NCBI RefSeq assembly: GCF_001613445.1
Contig: NZ_BDCJ01000002.1
Span: 124,001-188,000, forward strand
Direction of reading: 5' to 3'
Source of the DNA: Nocardia grenadensis NBRC 108939
GTDB lineage: Bacteria > Actinomycetota > Actinomycetes > Mycobacteriales > Mycobacteriaceae
Length of the DNA stretch: 64,000 bases
The notes under the pieces were generated by a model that saw nothing but the letters and a program-made list of their open reading frames with translations, was not told the DNA's origin and did not search any database. Positions 52,650 to 61,066 of the stretch are shown here, piece by piece. Within the stretch, counting starts at the first letter, position 1, and each line of letters opens with the position of its first letter. The translations under genes and the position numbers were made by a program.

Positions 52650-52679
52650 AGGTCAAATTGTTCGGATGAGGTCGGTGGA

Positions 52680-53054
52680 ATGCGGATCGGGGAACTGTCA
52701 CGGCGCACCGGCACGTCCCGCCGGTTGCTGCGCTACTACGAGGAACAGGGTCTGATCGCCGCTCAGCGGTGCGCGAACGGCTATCGCAGCTACGACGAGC
52801 GGTTCGTCGACCGGGTCCTGCAGATCCGGGGACTGCTCGACGCCGGGCTGCCGACCCGGATCATCAAACAAATTCTCCCGTGCCTGGACAAGCCGCGGTC
52901 CATCTACTTCCCGGACGCGACGCCGGAAATGCTCGCGACCCTCGAGGGTGAACGGGACCGGATGAGCGAACGGATCCGCTGCCTGGAGCGGAACCGGGAC
53001 GCCATCACCGAATACCTCTGCGCGGTACGCGAATACGGTGACCAGCGGGTGTAG
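52680..53054 (+). CDS. MerR-family regulator
   Basis: 124 residues. MRIGELSRRTGTSRRLLRYY is the MerR winged-helix start, RYYEEQGLI the wing, then a coiled-coil dimerisation helix (EGERDRMSERIRCLERNRD). The effector part is minimal: one Cys in ILPCLDK, one in RIRCLE and one in EYLCAV, not the metal-site spacing. Likely responds to a small organic inducer and activates or represses the divergent deacetylase. Confidence 0.9.
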   Translation: MRIGELSRRTGTSRRLLRYYEEQGLIAAQRCANGYRSYDERFVDRVLQIRGLLDAGLPTRIIKQILPCLDKPRSIYFPDATPEMLATLEGERDRMSERIRCLERNRDAITEYLCAVREYGDQRV

Positions 53055-53123
53055 CGGCCGCAACCGGTTCCGGGACCGCTTCCGGCATATCACGGGAGAC
53101 TGCGTGCGGATGGGTACGCTCCG

Positions 53124-53708
53124 ATGCTCGTGAGGACGTCACGGATACTGCTCGCCGCCGGTGTCGTGCTCGCCTGGGGAGAGTGGGTGAACTGGAGGTC
53201 GTCGCGGCGGCTCGTCGGGTCCGCGACCGGCGCGAGCGAAGCGGTCGTCGTACTCGGGTTTCGCAATGCGGCACCGACGGTCAATGCGCTGAACAGATGG
53301 CGGGTGCGCGCCGGACTACGCTCCTGCGATCCCCGGCTCGACACCCGGATGGTCTTCTGCGGCGGCGCGGTCGTGGGCACGCGGCCCGAAGCCGAATTGA
53401 TGGCCGCCTATGCGCGGGAACGCGGCTGGTCCGGCCCGGTCGCGCTGGATACCGCCTCACGGAGCACCCGGGAGAACATCGAGAACGCCATCGCGCTGAT
53501 CGAAGCCGCCGATCGGATCAAGATCGTTTCGAATCCGATGCACGCCGAGCAGGCCCGGCGGCACCTGGCCGTCCTGCGCCCTGACCTCGCGGACCGGCTG
53601 GTGCGCGGCGCGGAATACCGGTTCGGCGAATTGACCTTCCTCAAACCGCTGTTCGCCATCGTCGGATACACGAAGCGGGGTAGGGTATCTGTGCCATTCG
53701 CGCGGTAG
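53124..53708 (+). CDS. YdcF/DUF218 family protein
   Basis: 194 residues. One N-terminal hydrophobic segment (ILLAAGVVLAWGEWV), possibly a membrane anchor, then the DUF218 core: AVVVLGFRNAAP, MVFCGGAVVGTRPEAELMAAYA with the family Glu, DTASRSTRENIENAIALIE and VSNPMHAEQARRHL. E. coli YdcF binds SAM, and others are linked to envelope polysaccharide metabolism. Role here unknown. Confidence 0.88.
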   Translation: MLVRTSRILLAAGVVLAWGEWVNWRSSRRLVGSATGASEAVVVLGFRNAAPTVNALNRWRVRAGLRSCDPRLDTRMVFCGGAVVGTRPEAELMAAYARERGWSGPVALDTASRSTRENIENAIALIEAADRIKIVSNPMHAEQARRHLAVLRPDLADRLVRGAEYRFGELTFLKPLFAIVGYTKRGRVSVPFAR

Positions 53709-53726
53709 CCCCTCAGCGGGGCAGGA

Positions 53727-54020
53727 TCACTCGGCGAGGCGGCGTTCGATCGACTCGACCTCGGTGTTGAGCGTATTCGTCCGGCCGGGCCGGATATCGG
53801 CCTTGATGACAATGCCGCACCGATCGGATTCGGCCAGCACCGCATCGGTCGCGGCCTTGATGACGCCCATGACCTGATCCCATTCGCCTTCGATCTCGGT
53901 GAAACTGGCGGCGGTCCGGTACGCGAGTCCGCTGTCCCGGATGATCCGGACCGCGGTGGCGACCTGATCTCCGACGCTCTCGCCGGAGCCGATGGGGGTG
54001 ATCGAGAAGGCGGCGAGCAT
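53727..54020 (-). CDS. MTH1187/YkoF-type thiamine-binding protein
   Basis: 97 residues covering the whole MTH1187 (DUF77) ferredoxin-like fold: LAAFSITPIGSGESVGDQVA, GLAYRTAASFTEIEGEWDQV and CGIVIKADIRPGRTNTL. Members form tetramers and bind thiamine or its hydroxymethylpyrimidine part. Convergent with the YdcF gene (18-nt gap containing a small CCCCT/GGGGC hairpin) and downstream of the EamA transporter on the same strand, which might carry a related compound. Confidence 0.9.
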   Translation of the reverse strand: MLAAFSITPIGSGESVGDQVATAVRIIRDSGLAYRTAASFTEIEGEWDQVMGVIKAATDAVLAESDRCGIVIKADIRPGRTNTLNTEVESIERRLAE

Positions 54021-54167
54021 ATCGTGCTCTCCTTGTTCGTCGGGGAGGATGGCTGCGCTGACCTTCTATACCGTACGCAGGTCCGGGGGAACCACGCCGT
54101 CACCACGTGGCGGGTCGGCCCGCCGGCGCAGTCGTCACCGGCCGACCCGGCTGCCGCCGCTGGACCG

Positions 54168-55097
54168 TCACACCGGGTCCGCGTCGAGGTCGCGGTCGCG
54201 TCGTGCGGTCGGGCTCCGGGGTGCGGGCGGTCGCCACCGGGTGATCGCGACTCCCGCGAGGCACAGAACTCCGCCGGCCAGTGCCAGTGGGCGGGGCACC
54301 TCGCCGAGGAAGAGCCAGGACATCACGACCACGAGCGCCGGTACCGCGTAGGTGGTGGCGCCCACCTGTCCCGCGGTCATCCGGGCCAGGGCGTAGGCCC
54401 AGGTGGTGAAGGCGACAGCAGTGGGGAATACGCCGAGGTAGATCAGACCGAGGGTGGCCGGCAGCGGCGCGGCGGCCGCTTCACCGATCAACCGGCCCGT
54501 GAACGGCAGGCACGCCACCGTACCCACCACACATCCGCCGGTGGTCACCTGCAGGGCCGAGGCATGCGCCAGCGCGGGCTTCTGGACGAGCACCGCTACC
54601 GCCCAGGCGATGGCGGCCGTCACACACAGTACGACGCCGAGCACGGTGGCCGCGCCCGCGGAACTGGACAGTCCCACCACGGCCGCGCCGGCGAACGCCA
54701 CCGCGATACCGGCCATGAGCCGTTTCGGGAAACCTTCGCCGAGAAAGAGTCCACCGAGCAGCGCGATCATGACCGGGCCGGTATTGATCACCAGCGCAGC
54801 GGTACCGGCGTCGACATACTGTTCGGCCCAGTTCAAGGCCACCATGTAGACCCCGAACCACAGCACTCCGGAGACGATGATCCCGCGCAGGGCCGAACGC
54901 GGGGGGAGGCCGGTACCGGTCAGTAGCAGCAGCGCGACCAGAACCACCGAACCCGAGGCCAATCGGCCCAGCGCCAGCGCGCCCGGCGAGAAATCCGCTC
55001 CGGCGGTGCGGATGACGACGAACGCCGAGGCCCACAGGACGACGGTGACGGCCGCGGCGAGCAGCGTGCGCCTCCGCCCGGGAGACAACTCGGTCAT
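54168..55097 (-). CDS. EamA/DMT-family transporter
   Basis: 309 residues from ATG 55097; the open frame upstream is not coding. Ten TM helices in two EamA repeats, with WASAFVVIRTAGADFSPGAL in the first and VAFTTWAYALARMTAGQVGA in the second. These proteins export small metabolites such as amino acids, nucleosides or precursors. It lies 147 nt upstream of the thiamine-binding protein gene on the same strand; substrate cannot be read. Confidence 0.92.
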   Translation of the reverse strand: MTELSPGRRRTLLAAAVTVVLWASAFVVIRTAGADFSPGALALGRLASGSVVLVALLLLTGTGLPPRSALRGIIVSGVLWFGVYMVALNWAEQYVDAGTAALVINTGPVMIALLGGLFLGEGFPKRLMAGIAVAFAGAAVVGLSSSAGAATVLGVVLCVTAAIAWAVAVLVQKPALAHASALQVTTGGCVVGTVACLPFTGRLIGEAAAAPLPATLGLIYLGVFPTAVAFTTWAYALARMTAGQVGATTYAVPALVVVMSWLFLGEVPRPLALAGGVLCLAGVAITRWRPPAPRSPTARRDRDLDADPV

Positions 55098-55365
55098 ATG
55101 TCGAACGTAATGCGCCCGCCACCCCTGGATCCAGACAATTTCTGGTTTGCGAGTGCAAGTTTGAGAAAACATCGAACGGCGGCCCGCGGTCCGGGCATCA
55201 ACCACGAACTGTGTTGTAGTGCTGTGCAACTCGTATACGGAGGTGGTGCCGTTTCGGATCCGGGTGACCGGGGTATCCGACCAGGTCATGCGTTCATTCG
55301 GCGGCGAACGCCTTGTGTGTGTAGTGTCTCCAGGGATCTGAAACACGTATGAACGGGCAGGGCGC

Positions 55366-55758
55366 ATGAGCGGAATCGATGGATGTCTGGAACGGATCAT
55401 GGACATCCCCGGTGCGCGCAGCGTGACCTTGGTGGACGGGGCGAGTGGGCTGGCGGTGGCCGCGGCCGGCCGGCACGAAGTGGTCGATCAGCACGAGGAC
55501 GCGGCGACCACCACCGATGTGGTTGGTGCGGTACTCGGCTGTCCGGCGCTGAGCATGGGCCCCACCGGGGACGACGTCGACGAGATCATCGTCTGCGGGA
55601 CCGGGGGATACCACCTGCTCAATCTGGTGGACGGTGATTTCGGCGGTCGCCTCTTCGTGCACGTCCTGTTCGACGAGGAGTCCGGCAATCTGGCGATGGC
55701 CCGGTTCCGGTTACGCGGCATCCTCGCCGAACTCGCCGAGGACGGTCATGCGCGTTGA
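55366..55758 (+). CDS. Roadblock/LC7-like protein 1
   Basis: 130 residues, ATG start. Alpha/beta roadblock fold: CLERIMDIPGARSVTLVDGA, DEIIVCGTGGYHLLNLVDGD and a C-terminal helix LAMARFRLRGILAELAEDG. First gene of a tightly packed four-gene operon. Roadblock proteins bind small Ras-like GTPases; none is encoded here. The stop overlaps the next start by 11 nt. Confidence 0.82.
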   Translation: MSGIDGCLERIMDIPGARSVTLVDGASGLAVAAAGRHEVVDQHEDAATTTDVVGAVLGCPALSMGPTGDDVDEIIVCGTGGYHLLNLVDGDFGGRLFVHVLFDEESGNLAMARFRLRGILAELAEDGHAR

Positions 55759-56530
55759 GCTCGCGGACGAATTACAGCGATTGGAAGACGAAGGCCGGAC
55801 GGGTGTCCTGCGCGTAGGTGACGGGGAGTTCCATCTCGCCGACGGCGCCATCGCCTCCGCCACCTGCTCACGCACCACCGGGCTGGACCGGTTGGTGGTC
55901 GAGGCCGGAGTGGCCAGCGCCGAGGACTGGGAGCGCGCGGATACCGGTGATCCGGGCCCGCTGCTGGGCCGGCCGCTGCTGGAAACCCTGGCGCTGCTCG
56001 CCGTTTTCGACGCCGCCTATTTTCTGCTGCCGACGCCGGTGGAGCCGGAGTTCCGGCCGGCCCCGGCGCACTGGCTGTCGGCGGTCTGCACCATCCGGCC
56101 GCGGGCGCTGGTCCGCGAATGCGCGCGCCGCGGTGACCCGGATTCGGGACCATGGCCGGCGGAACTGGTCGACCGCGCCGCGGTGGTCCCGGTCCGCCGG
56201 ATCCGGCGGCGCCGAGTGCTGCTCACCGGCGGTCAGGCCGAGGTGCTGGCCGCCGCCGACAACCACCGCAGTGTCACCGGAATCGCCCGGGACCTGGGCC
56301 GCACCGCCTACGGCTGCCTGGAGGCGGTGCGGGATCTGACCGTGGCCGGGTTGATCGAACCACCCGTGGGCGCACCGGCTTCCGAAGCCGGCTCGCCCGT
56401 CCCCGGAGCGGAACCGCCGCTGCGGCGCCGGGTCCGCCACGCCACACCAGTGCCCGACGGAGACGAGTGGGAACCGGTGGATGAGGAACTGCTCACTCGG
56501 CTTCGAGCGGCTCTGGAGGACCTCGCGTGA
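55748..56530 (+). CDS. Roadblock-operon protein with C-terminal winged-helix segment
   Basis: 260 residues from ATG 55748. The N-terminal third (LQRLEDEGRTGVLRVGDGEF and HLADGAIASATCSRTTGLD) resembles the DUF4388/PATAN-type module. The C-terminal part (about 175-220: VLAAADNHRSVTGIARDLGR, then GCLEAVRDLTVAGLIEPP) looks like a winged helix comparable to the DUF742/CvnC protein of actinobacterial conservons. Tail is Pro/acidic. Overlaps both neighbours (11 and 4 nt), so it is made with the roadblock proteins. Function unknown. Confidence 0.78.
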   Translation: MRVELADELQRLEDEGRTGVLRVGDGEFHLADGAIASATCSRTTGLDRLVVEAGVASAEDWERADTGDPGPLLGRPLLETLALLAVFDAAYFLLPTPVEPEFRPAPAHWLSAVCTIRPRALVRECARRGDPDSGPWPAELVDRAAVVPVRRIRRRRVLLTGGQAEVLAAADNHRSVTGIARDLGRTAYGCLEAVRDLTVAGLIEPPVGAPASEAGSPVPGAEPPLRRRVRHATPVPDGDEWEPVDEELLTRLRAALEDLA

Positions 56531-56997
56531 CGGCGCGCAAGAATCTGCTCGGTGAACTGATGGGAAGGCTTACCAAGGTGCCGATGACCGTTTCCGACCC
56601 CCACGCCGCGGTGACGGCGGAACTGCGCGCGCTGCGCGAACGCGTACCCCGGCTCACCGGGTCGCTCGTGGCGTCCAGCGACGGCCTGCTGGTGACGCAC
56701 GATCTCCCCGCGCATATCGAACCGACCGGGATGGCCGCACTGGCGGCGGCCCAGCTGTCGCTGTCCGATCGGCTCGCCCACACGGCGCAGGGCGGTGGGT
56801 TCCAAGAGGTCGTGGTGGACGGCACCGGCGGACACGTGGTGATCTACGCGGCCGGTTGGGCGTCGTTGACCGTGCTCGCGGCCCCCGAGGTGAATATCGG
56901 TCGGCTGCACCTGGAATCGCGGCCGGTGGCGCGCCGGATCGCCGAACATCTCTCCGCCGTGGCGAAGGACGTGCGCGGTAACGGAAGAACGCAGTAG
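56527..56997 (+). CDS. Roadblock/LC7 domain protein 2 (CvnB-like)
   Basis: 156 residues, GTG start overlapping the previous TGA. Standard roadblock signature: ELRALRERVPRLTGSLVASS followed by GLLVTHDLP, and VVVDGTGGHVVIYAAGWASL with the LHLESRPVARRIAEHL helix. Closest in look to CvnB of conservons and to MglB. A short basic N-terminal extension (RKNLLGELMGRLTK) precedes the domain. Confidence 0.88.
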   Translation: MTARKNLLGELMGRLTKVPMTVSDPHAAVTAELRALRERVPRLTGSLVASSDGLLVTHDLPAHIEPTGMAALAAAQLSLSDRLAHTAQGGGFQEVVVDGTGGHVVIYAAGWASLTVLAAPEVNIGRLHLESRPVARRIAEHLSAVAKDVRGNGRTQ

Positions 56998-57023
56998 CAG
57001 ATAACCATCGAGAGGAACGACCT

Positions 57024-57395
57024 GTGTCCGATATGGATTTGGCACTCAAGGACATGATGTCGATCGACGGCGCCCTCGGGGCGGCCGTCGTGGATTACAA
57101 CAGCGGTATGGCACTGGGCACGCTCGGGAGCTCGAAAGCGCTGGACCTGAACGTGGCCGCCGCCGGCAACACCGAGGTGGTGCGCGCGAAGCTGCGCACG
57201 ATCGAACAGCTGGGCCTGCAGGAGGACATCGAGGACGTCCTCATCTCACTCAGCAGCCAGTACCATCTCATCCGGCCCATGACCGGCCGCAAGTCGAGGG
57301 GCCTGTTCTTGTATCTGGCCCTCGACCGCGGCCGGGCAAACCTCGCGCTGGCCCGGCACCGGCTGCGCGGGATCGAGGAGGAACTCGACGTCTGA
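57024..57395 (+). CDS. Roadblock-like protein 3
   Basis: 123 residues, GTG start with GAGGAA 8 nt upstream. LKDMMSIDGALGAAVVDYNS, the AAAGNTEVVRAKLRTIEQLG helix and a strand-helix end ALDRGRANLALARHRLRGIE. It shares the ARxRLRGI-EEL ending with roadblock-like protein 1, suggesting these two are paralogues that may heterodimerise. Last gene of the operon, convergent with the acyl-CoA synthetase. Confidence 0.82.
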   Translation: MSDMDLALKDMMSIDGALGAAVVDYNSGMALGTLGSSKALDLNVAAAGNTEVVRAKLRTIEQLGLQEDIEDVLISLSSQYHLIRPMTGRKSRGLFLYLALDRGRANLALARHRLRGIEEELDV

Positions 57396-57415
57396 GCCGG
57401 GCCGGGCGCCGGCTC
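57394..57415. terminator. Small hairpin between convergent genes
   Basis: GAGCCGG / CCGGCTC, 7-bp stem with an 8-nt loop, spanning both stop codons of the roadblock-like and acyl-CoA synthetase genes. Confidence 0.4.
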
Positions 57416-59240
57416 AGGTCGCGGCGGCGAGCTGCGGTCCGGCAGCGGGTTCGTGGATATCGCCGGCCGGCGGCTCCCGGTAGAGGTCGGCGATCCGCGC
57501 CCCGTACTTCTCCGCGACGACCTTGCGCTTGAGTTTCATGGTGAGCGTGACCTCGTCGCCGCCCGCCTCCCAGAAGACCGGCAGTACGAGGAAGCGTTTC
57601 ACCTGTTCCACCCGGGACAGGTGCGCGTTGCCGGCGGCCACGCCCGCCCGGATCGCGTCGATCACGGACGGGTCGGCGGCCAGGGCGGCGGCCGAATCAT
57701 CGGCCAGGCCGTGCTGTTTCGCGTACGGGCCGGCGGTTTCGGCGTCGAGCACGATGAGCGCGGTGTTGTACGGGCGGGCGTCTCCGATCACCGACATGGC
57801 ACCGATCAGCGGAGTGGCCGCCTTGATGGTGTTCTCGATATGCGTCGGCGACATGTTCTTGCCGGAGGCATTGATGATGATCTCTTTCTTGCGGTCGACG
57901 ACCCTGAGGTATCCGTCCTCGTCGACCGTCACGATATCGCCGGTGTGCAGCCAGCCCTCGGCGTCGATCGCCTCGCCGGTCTTGTCCGGCTGCCCCCGGT
58001 AACCCTTCATCACGAGCGGGCCCCGGACGAGGAACTCCCCGTCCGGCGCGGTGCGGTACTCCATTCCGGGCAGCAACCGCCCGACCGTGCCGAGCCGGAC
58101 CTCGGCCGGCGGGCTGACGCTGCAGATGCACGACAGCTCCGACATCCCCCAGATCTCGGTGATCGGGACGCCGAGCCCGGCGAAGAAGCCCAGAGTCGCG
58201 GGAGGAATGGGCGCGGCGCCCGAGAGCGCCCAGCGCATCCGGTCGAATCCTAGTGCCGCGCGCAGACCGCGCAGCAGCAGTTCGTCGGCGTGCCGCCATT
58301 CGGCGGCGAGGTCGTCGGGCAGCGGGGTACCGGCCAGTTCATGCTCGCCCCGGGCGACGGCCACCGACAACGCCCACTGCAACGCTGCCCGCCGCTCGGC
58401 ATCGGGTTCCGCGGCGACCTTGTATTCGATGCCGGCACGCAGTTTCTCCCAGACCCGCGGTACCGCGCCCCACAGGGTCGGCCGCAGATCCGCCAGTGCC
58501 GGCGCGATGAGCTTGGGGTCGGCGACACAGGTGACCTGGATGCCGAGGACCTCCTGCACGTACAGGGCGGTGAGCCGGTCGGCGATATGGGCGCTGGGCA
58601 TGAACGAGGTGATGGTGTCGCCGAATTCGATACCCAGCACCTCGGCGATGCCGTAGACCTGGAACAGCAGGTTGGCGTGGGTGGTCTCCACGCCTTTGGG
58701 GCTGCCGGTGGTACCGGAGGTGTAGATGAGCGTGGCCACATCGTCGCCGCGCACCGCACGCCAGGCGGCGTCGAAGTCGAAATCGGCACGGGCCGCGGCG
58801 ACCACGTCGGAGACCGAGAGTGTTCCCTCGGGGGCCGCAGCCAGACAGATGATGTGGTCGAGCTCCACCCCGCTGGAGCGCAATCGCGCGACGTACTGTG
58901 GTTCGCAGATCACCACCCGGGCCCCGGCATTACCCAGCACATGGTTCAGCTGGTCGGCGGGCAGGGTGTTGTAGACCGAGAAGGAGGTCGCGCCAAGATG
59001 CTGCGCGGCCACCTCGAGCGGATAGAACTCGATCCGGTTGCCCATCATCAGGGCGACGGTGTCGCCCCGGCGTACACCGAGTCCGTCGAGGCCCGCGGCG
59101 AATTCACGGACCCGGGTGGCGTACTCGGACCAGGTCAGGGTCTGGGCGTCACCCGGGGTACGCACCGCGACCGCGGTGGGTTCCACGGTGGCGATGTGCT
59201 GGAACGCGGCGGGGAGGGTGGGGAAGCGAGCTGTGCTCAC
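57414..59240 (-). CDS. Long-chain acyl-CoA synthetase (FadD-like)
   Basis: 608 residues. AMP-binding P-loop LIYTSGTTGSPKGVETTHAN near residue 170, EIWGMSELSC, EGWLHTGDIVTVDEDGYLRV, DRKKEIIINASGKNMSP and late TMKLKRKVVAEKYG with the Lys of the A10 region. The long form with the C-terminal extension is typical of FadD11/FadD15-type enzymes. It activates fatty acids, the role FadD13 has in the mycobacterial mymA operon. Last gene of the minus-strand operon from 64 kb. Confidence 0.94.
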   Translation of the reverse strand: MSTARFPTLPAAFQHIATVEPTAVAVRTPGDAQTLTWSEYATRVREFAAGLDGLGVRRGDTVALMMGNRIEFYPLEVAAQHLGATSFSVYNTLPADQLNHVLGNAGARVVICEPQYVARLRSSGVELDHIICLAAAPEGTLSVSDVVAAARADFDFDAAWRAVRGDDVATLIYTSGTTGSPKGVETTHANLLFQVYGIAEVLGIEFGDTITSFMPSAHIADRLTALYVQEVLGIQVTCVADPKLIAPALADLRPTLWGAVPRVWEKLRAGIEYKVAAEPDAERRAALQWALSVAVARGEHELAGTPLPDDLAAEWRHADELLLRGLRAALGFDRMRWALSGAAPIPPATLGFFAGLGVPITEIWGMSELSCICSVSPPAEVRLGTVGRLLPGMEYRTAPDGEFLVRGPLVMKGYRGQPDKTGEAIDAEGWLHTGDIVTVDEDGYLRVVDRKKEIIINASGKNMSPTHIENTIKAATPLIGAMSVIGDARPYNTALIVLDAETAGPYAKQHGLADDSAAALAADPSVIDAIRAGVAAGNAHLSRVEQVKRFLVLPVFWEAGGDEVTLTMKLKRKVVAEKYGARIADLYREPPAGDIHEPAAGPQLAAAT

Positions 59241-59258
59241 AGCTGGGGCCTTTCCGGA

Positions 59259-60191
59259 TCAGACCGCGGCGGCGGTGGTGTCGAGGACCGAGGAGACGAA
59301 ACGGGCCGCCTCCCGGTAGGCGAGGCGAGATTCGGGCACGAGGGCGGGCAGCACCTGGAAGGCGTGCATCTGGTCGCGCCACACCCGCAGTTCGCAGCGC
59401 GCACCGGCGCCGGTCCAGCGCTCGGCGAGGGTGACGCCGTCGCCGCCGAAGAATTCGGTATCGCTGGTGTGGATCAGGGCCGGGGGCAGCGACATTCCGC
59501 GCACGGGTCGCAGATCGTAGGGAGCCGGGGTGAAATGCGCGACCGCACGCCGTGAGAGCCCCGGCGACAGCAGCCCTTCGGCCGCCGACCCCGGGAATCC
59601 GGCGGCGAGCGCGAGACTCAGATCCGTCATCGGCGAGAAGAGAACCAGGCCCGCGGCCGGGGCGGAGCCGTTGCGCGCCCGGGAGAGGGCGAAATCGGCG
59701 GCGAGGAAGCCGCCGGCCGAATCGCCCGCGACCACGACGCGGCCGGGGCGGTGTCCGCGTGACATCAGCCACCGGAAGGCTGCGGCGATATCCTCGGGCG
59801 CCGCCGGATACGGATGTTCGGGCGCGAGCCGGTAATCGAGCGTGAACACCGGCAACCGGGTAGCGGTGGACAGCCGCGCGGCCACCCCGCGGTACCCGGC
59901 GGCGGATCCGGCGACGAATCCGCCGCCGTGGATGTAGAGGATCACGGCATCGGTCCGGGTCGCCCGCGGGCCCCGGACCCATTCACCGGTGATCGTGCCG
60001 TACCGCATTCGATCGACCGTGGTGCCGCGCAGCGTCGGCGCGGCCGCGCGCAGTGCCTGGTCGATCAGGGCCCGGGCAGCGGGCAGGGTGTAGGTGTTCA
60101 CCGGCGTGAACTGCACCAGACGGCGCGCGGTGAGCGCGGACAGTTGCCGGACGTACCGGGCCCGCAGCGATCCGCGCGCCGGTTCGCTCAT
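59259..60191 (-). CDS. Hormone-sensitive-lipase-type esterase (LipR-like)
   Basis: 310 residues from ATG 60191, overlapping the SDR stop by 4 nt. HSL family motif YIHGGGFVAGSAAGYR (oxyanion), nucleophile GDSAGGFLAA, acid in IHTSDTEFFGGDG and His in WRDQMHAFQVLP, a complete Ser-Asp-His triad. Would hydrolyse short acyl esters or epoxide/lactone products; in the mymA-like order it corresponds to LipR. Confidence 0.92.
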   Translation of the reverse strand: MSEPARGSLRARYVRQLSALTARRLVQFTPVNTYTLPAARALIDQALRAAAPTLRGTTVDRMRYGTITGEWVRGPRATRTDAVILYIHGGGFVAGSAAGYRGVAARLSTATRLPVFTLDYRLAPEHPYPAAPEDIAAAFRWLMSRGHRPGRVVVAGDSAGGFLAADFALSRARNGSAPAAGLVLFSPMTDLSLALAAGFPGSAAEGLLSPGLSRRAVAHFTPAPYDLRPVRGMSLPPALIHTSDTEFFGGDGVTLAERWTGAGARCELRVWRDQMHAFQVLPALVPESRLAYREAARFVSSVLDTTAAAV

Positions 60192-61066
60192 CGGCGCCGC
60201 TCGATCGCGCGGACCAGTTCGTGCACTGTCGAATCGGTGGCGAGCCGCCGGTCCAGCACGGTGTTGATCGCCCCGCGCAGCAGTGCGTAGGGCTGCCACC
60301 CACTGGGGGCGATGGTCCGCGCGGCGCGGCGCGCGATCCCGTCGGCGATGGTCCGGGCGGCTTCTTCGGCGGTGATGCGCACGTTCAGCGGCCACGGCAG
60401 CAGATCGTTGATCCGGCGGCCCAGATCGTCGGCGTCGAGCATGTCATGGGTCATCGCGGTCTCCACGACCCCGAAGTAGGCGATCCCGGCGGTGGCGCCG
60501 GAGGCACCGAGCTCCACCCGCAGTGCCCGGCCCAGCTGTTCTACCGCGGCCTTGCTGACCATATAGGGCGAGCCGCCCATACCCGGTGCGAAAGCGGCGC
60601 AGGAGGAGACGACGACCACGTGGCCCCGGGAGCGCACGATATGGTCGAGCGCCGGATGCACGGTGTTGAACACCCCGGTGAGGTTGATACTCATGACCCG
60701 GTCGAAATCGGCCGGATCCATGCTCCGGATGGTCGCGGGTACCGGGGTGACCCCGGCATTGGCGACCACCACATCCAGGCCACCGAACTGCTCGGCGACC
60801 TCGGCGATCACCTCTTCCATCCGGCCGCGGTCGGCGACATCCCCGGCCAGGCCGACCGCGCGCGAACCCAGGTCGTGCGCCGTGCGCTGGGCGGCCGCCT
60901 CGTCGATATCGACCACGACCACCACCGCGCCGCGCCGGTGCAGGAGGGTGACGAGTTCGAGCCCGATACCCTGGCCCGCACCGGTGACCAATACCGTTTT
61001 GCCCTTCACGTCGAAGGTCGCGGACGGCGAGAGCCAGCCCAGCGGGTCGGGGAGCGTGGGTTTCAT
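60188..61066 (-). CDS. Short-chain dehydrogenase (SadH-like)
   Basis: 292 residues. NAD(P)-binding TGAGQGIGLELV, NAG in VVVANAGVTP, catalytic Ser in VVVVSSCAAF and YxxxK in GGSPYMVSKAAVEQL. The C terminus has a hydrophobic/basic extension (WQPYALLRGAINTVLDRRL) like membrane-associated SadH proteins. It probably interconverts an alcohol and ketone before Baeyer-Villiger oxidation. Coupled to both neighbours by 4-nt overlaps. Confidence 0.93.
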   Translation of the reverse strand: MKPTLPDPLGWLSPSATFDVKGKTVLVTGAGQGIGLELVTLLHRRGAVVVVVDIDEAAAQRTAHDLGSRAVGLAGDVADRGRMEEVIAEVAEQFGGLDVVVANAGVTPVPATIRSMDPADFDRVMSINLTGVFNTVHPALDHIVRSRGHVVVVSSCAAFAPGMGGSPYMVSKAAVEQLGRALRVELGASGATAGIAYFGVVETAMTHDMLDADDLGRRINDLLPWPLNVRITAEEAARTIADGIARRAARTIAPSGWQPYALLRGAINTVLDRRLATDSTVHELVRAIERRR

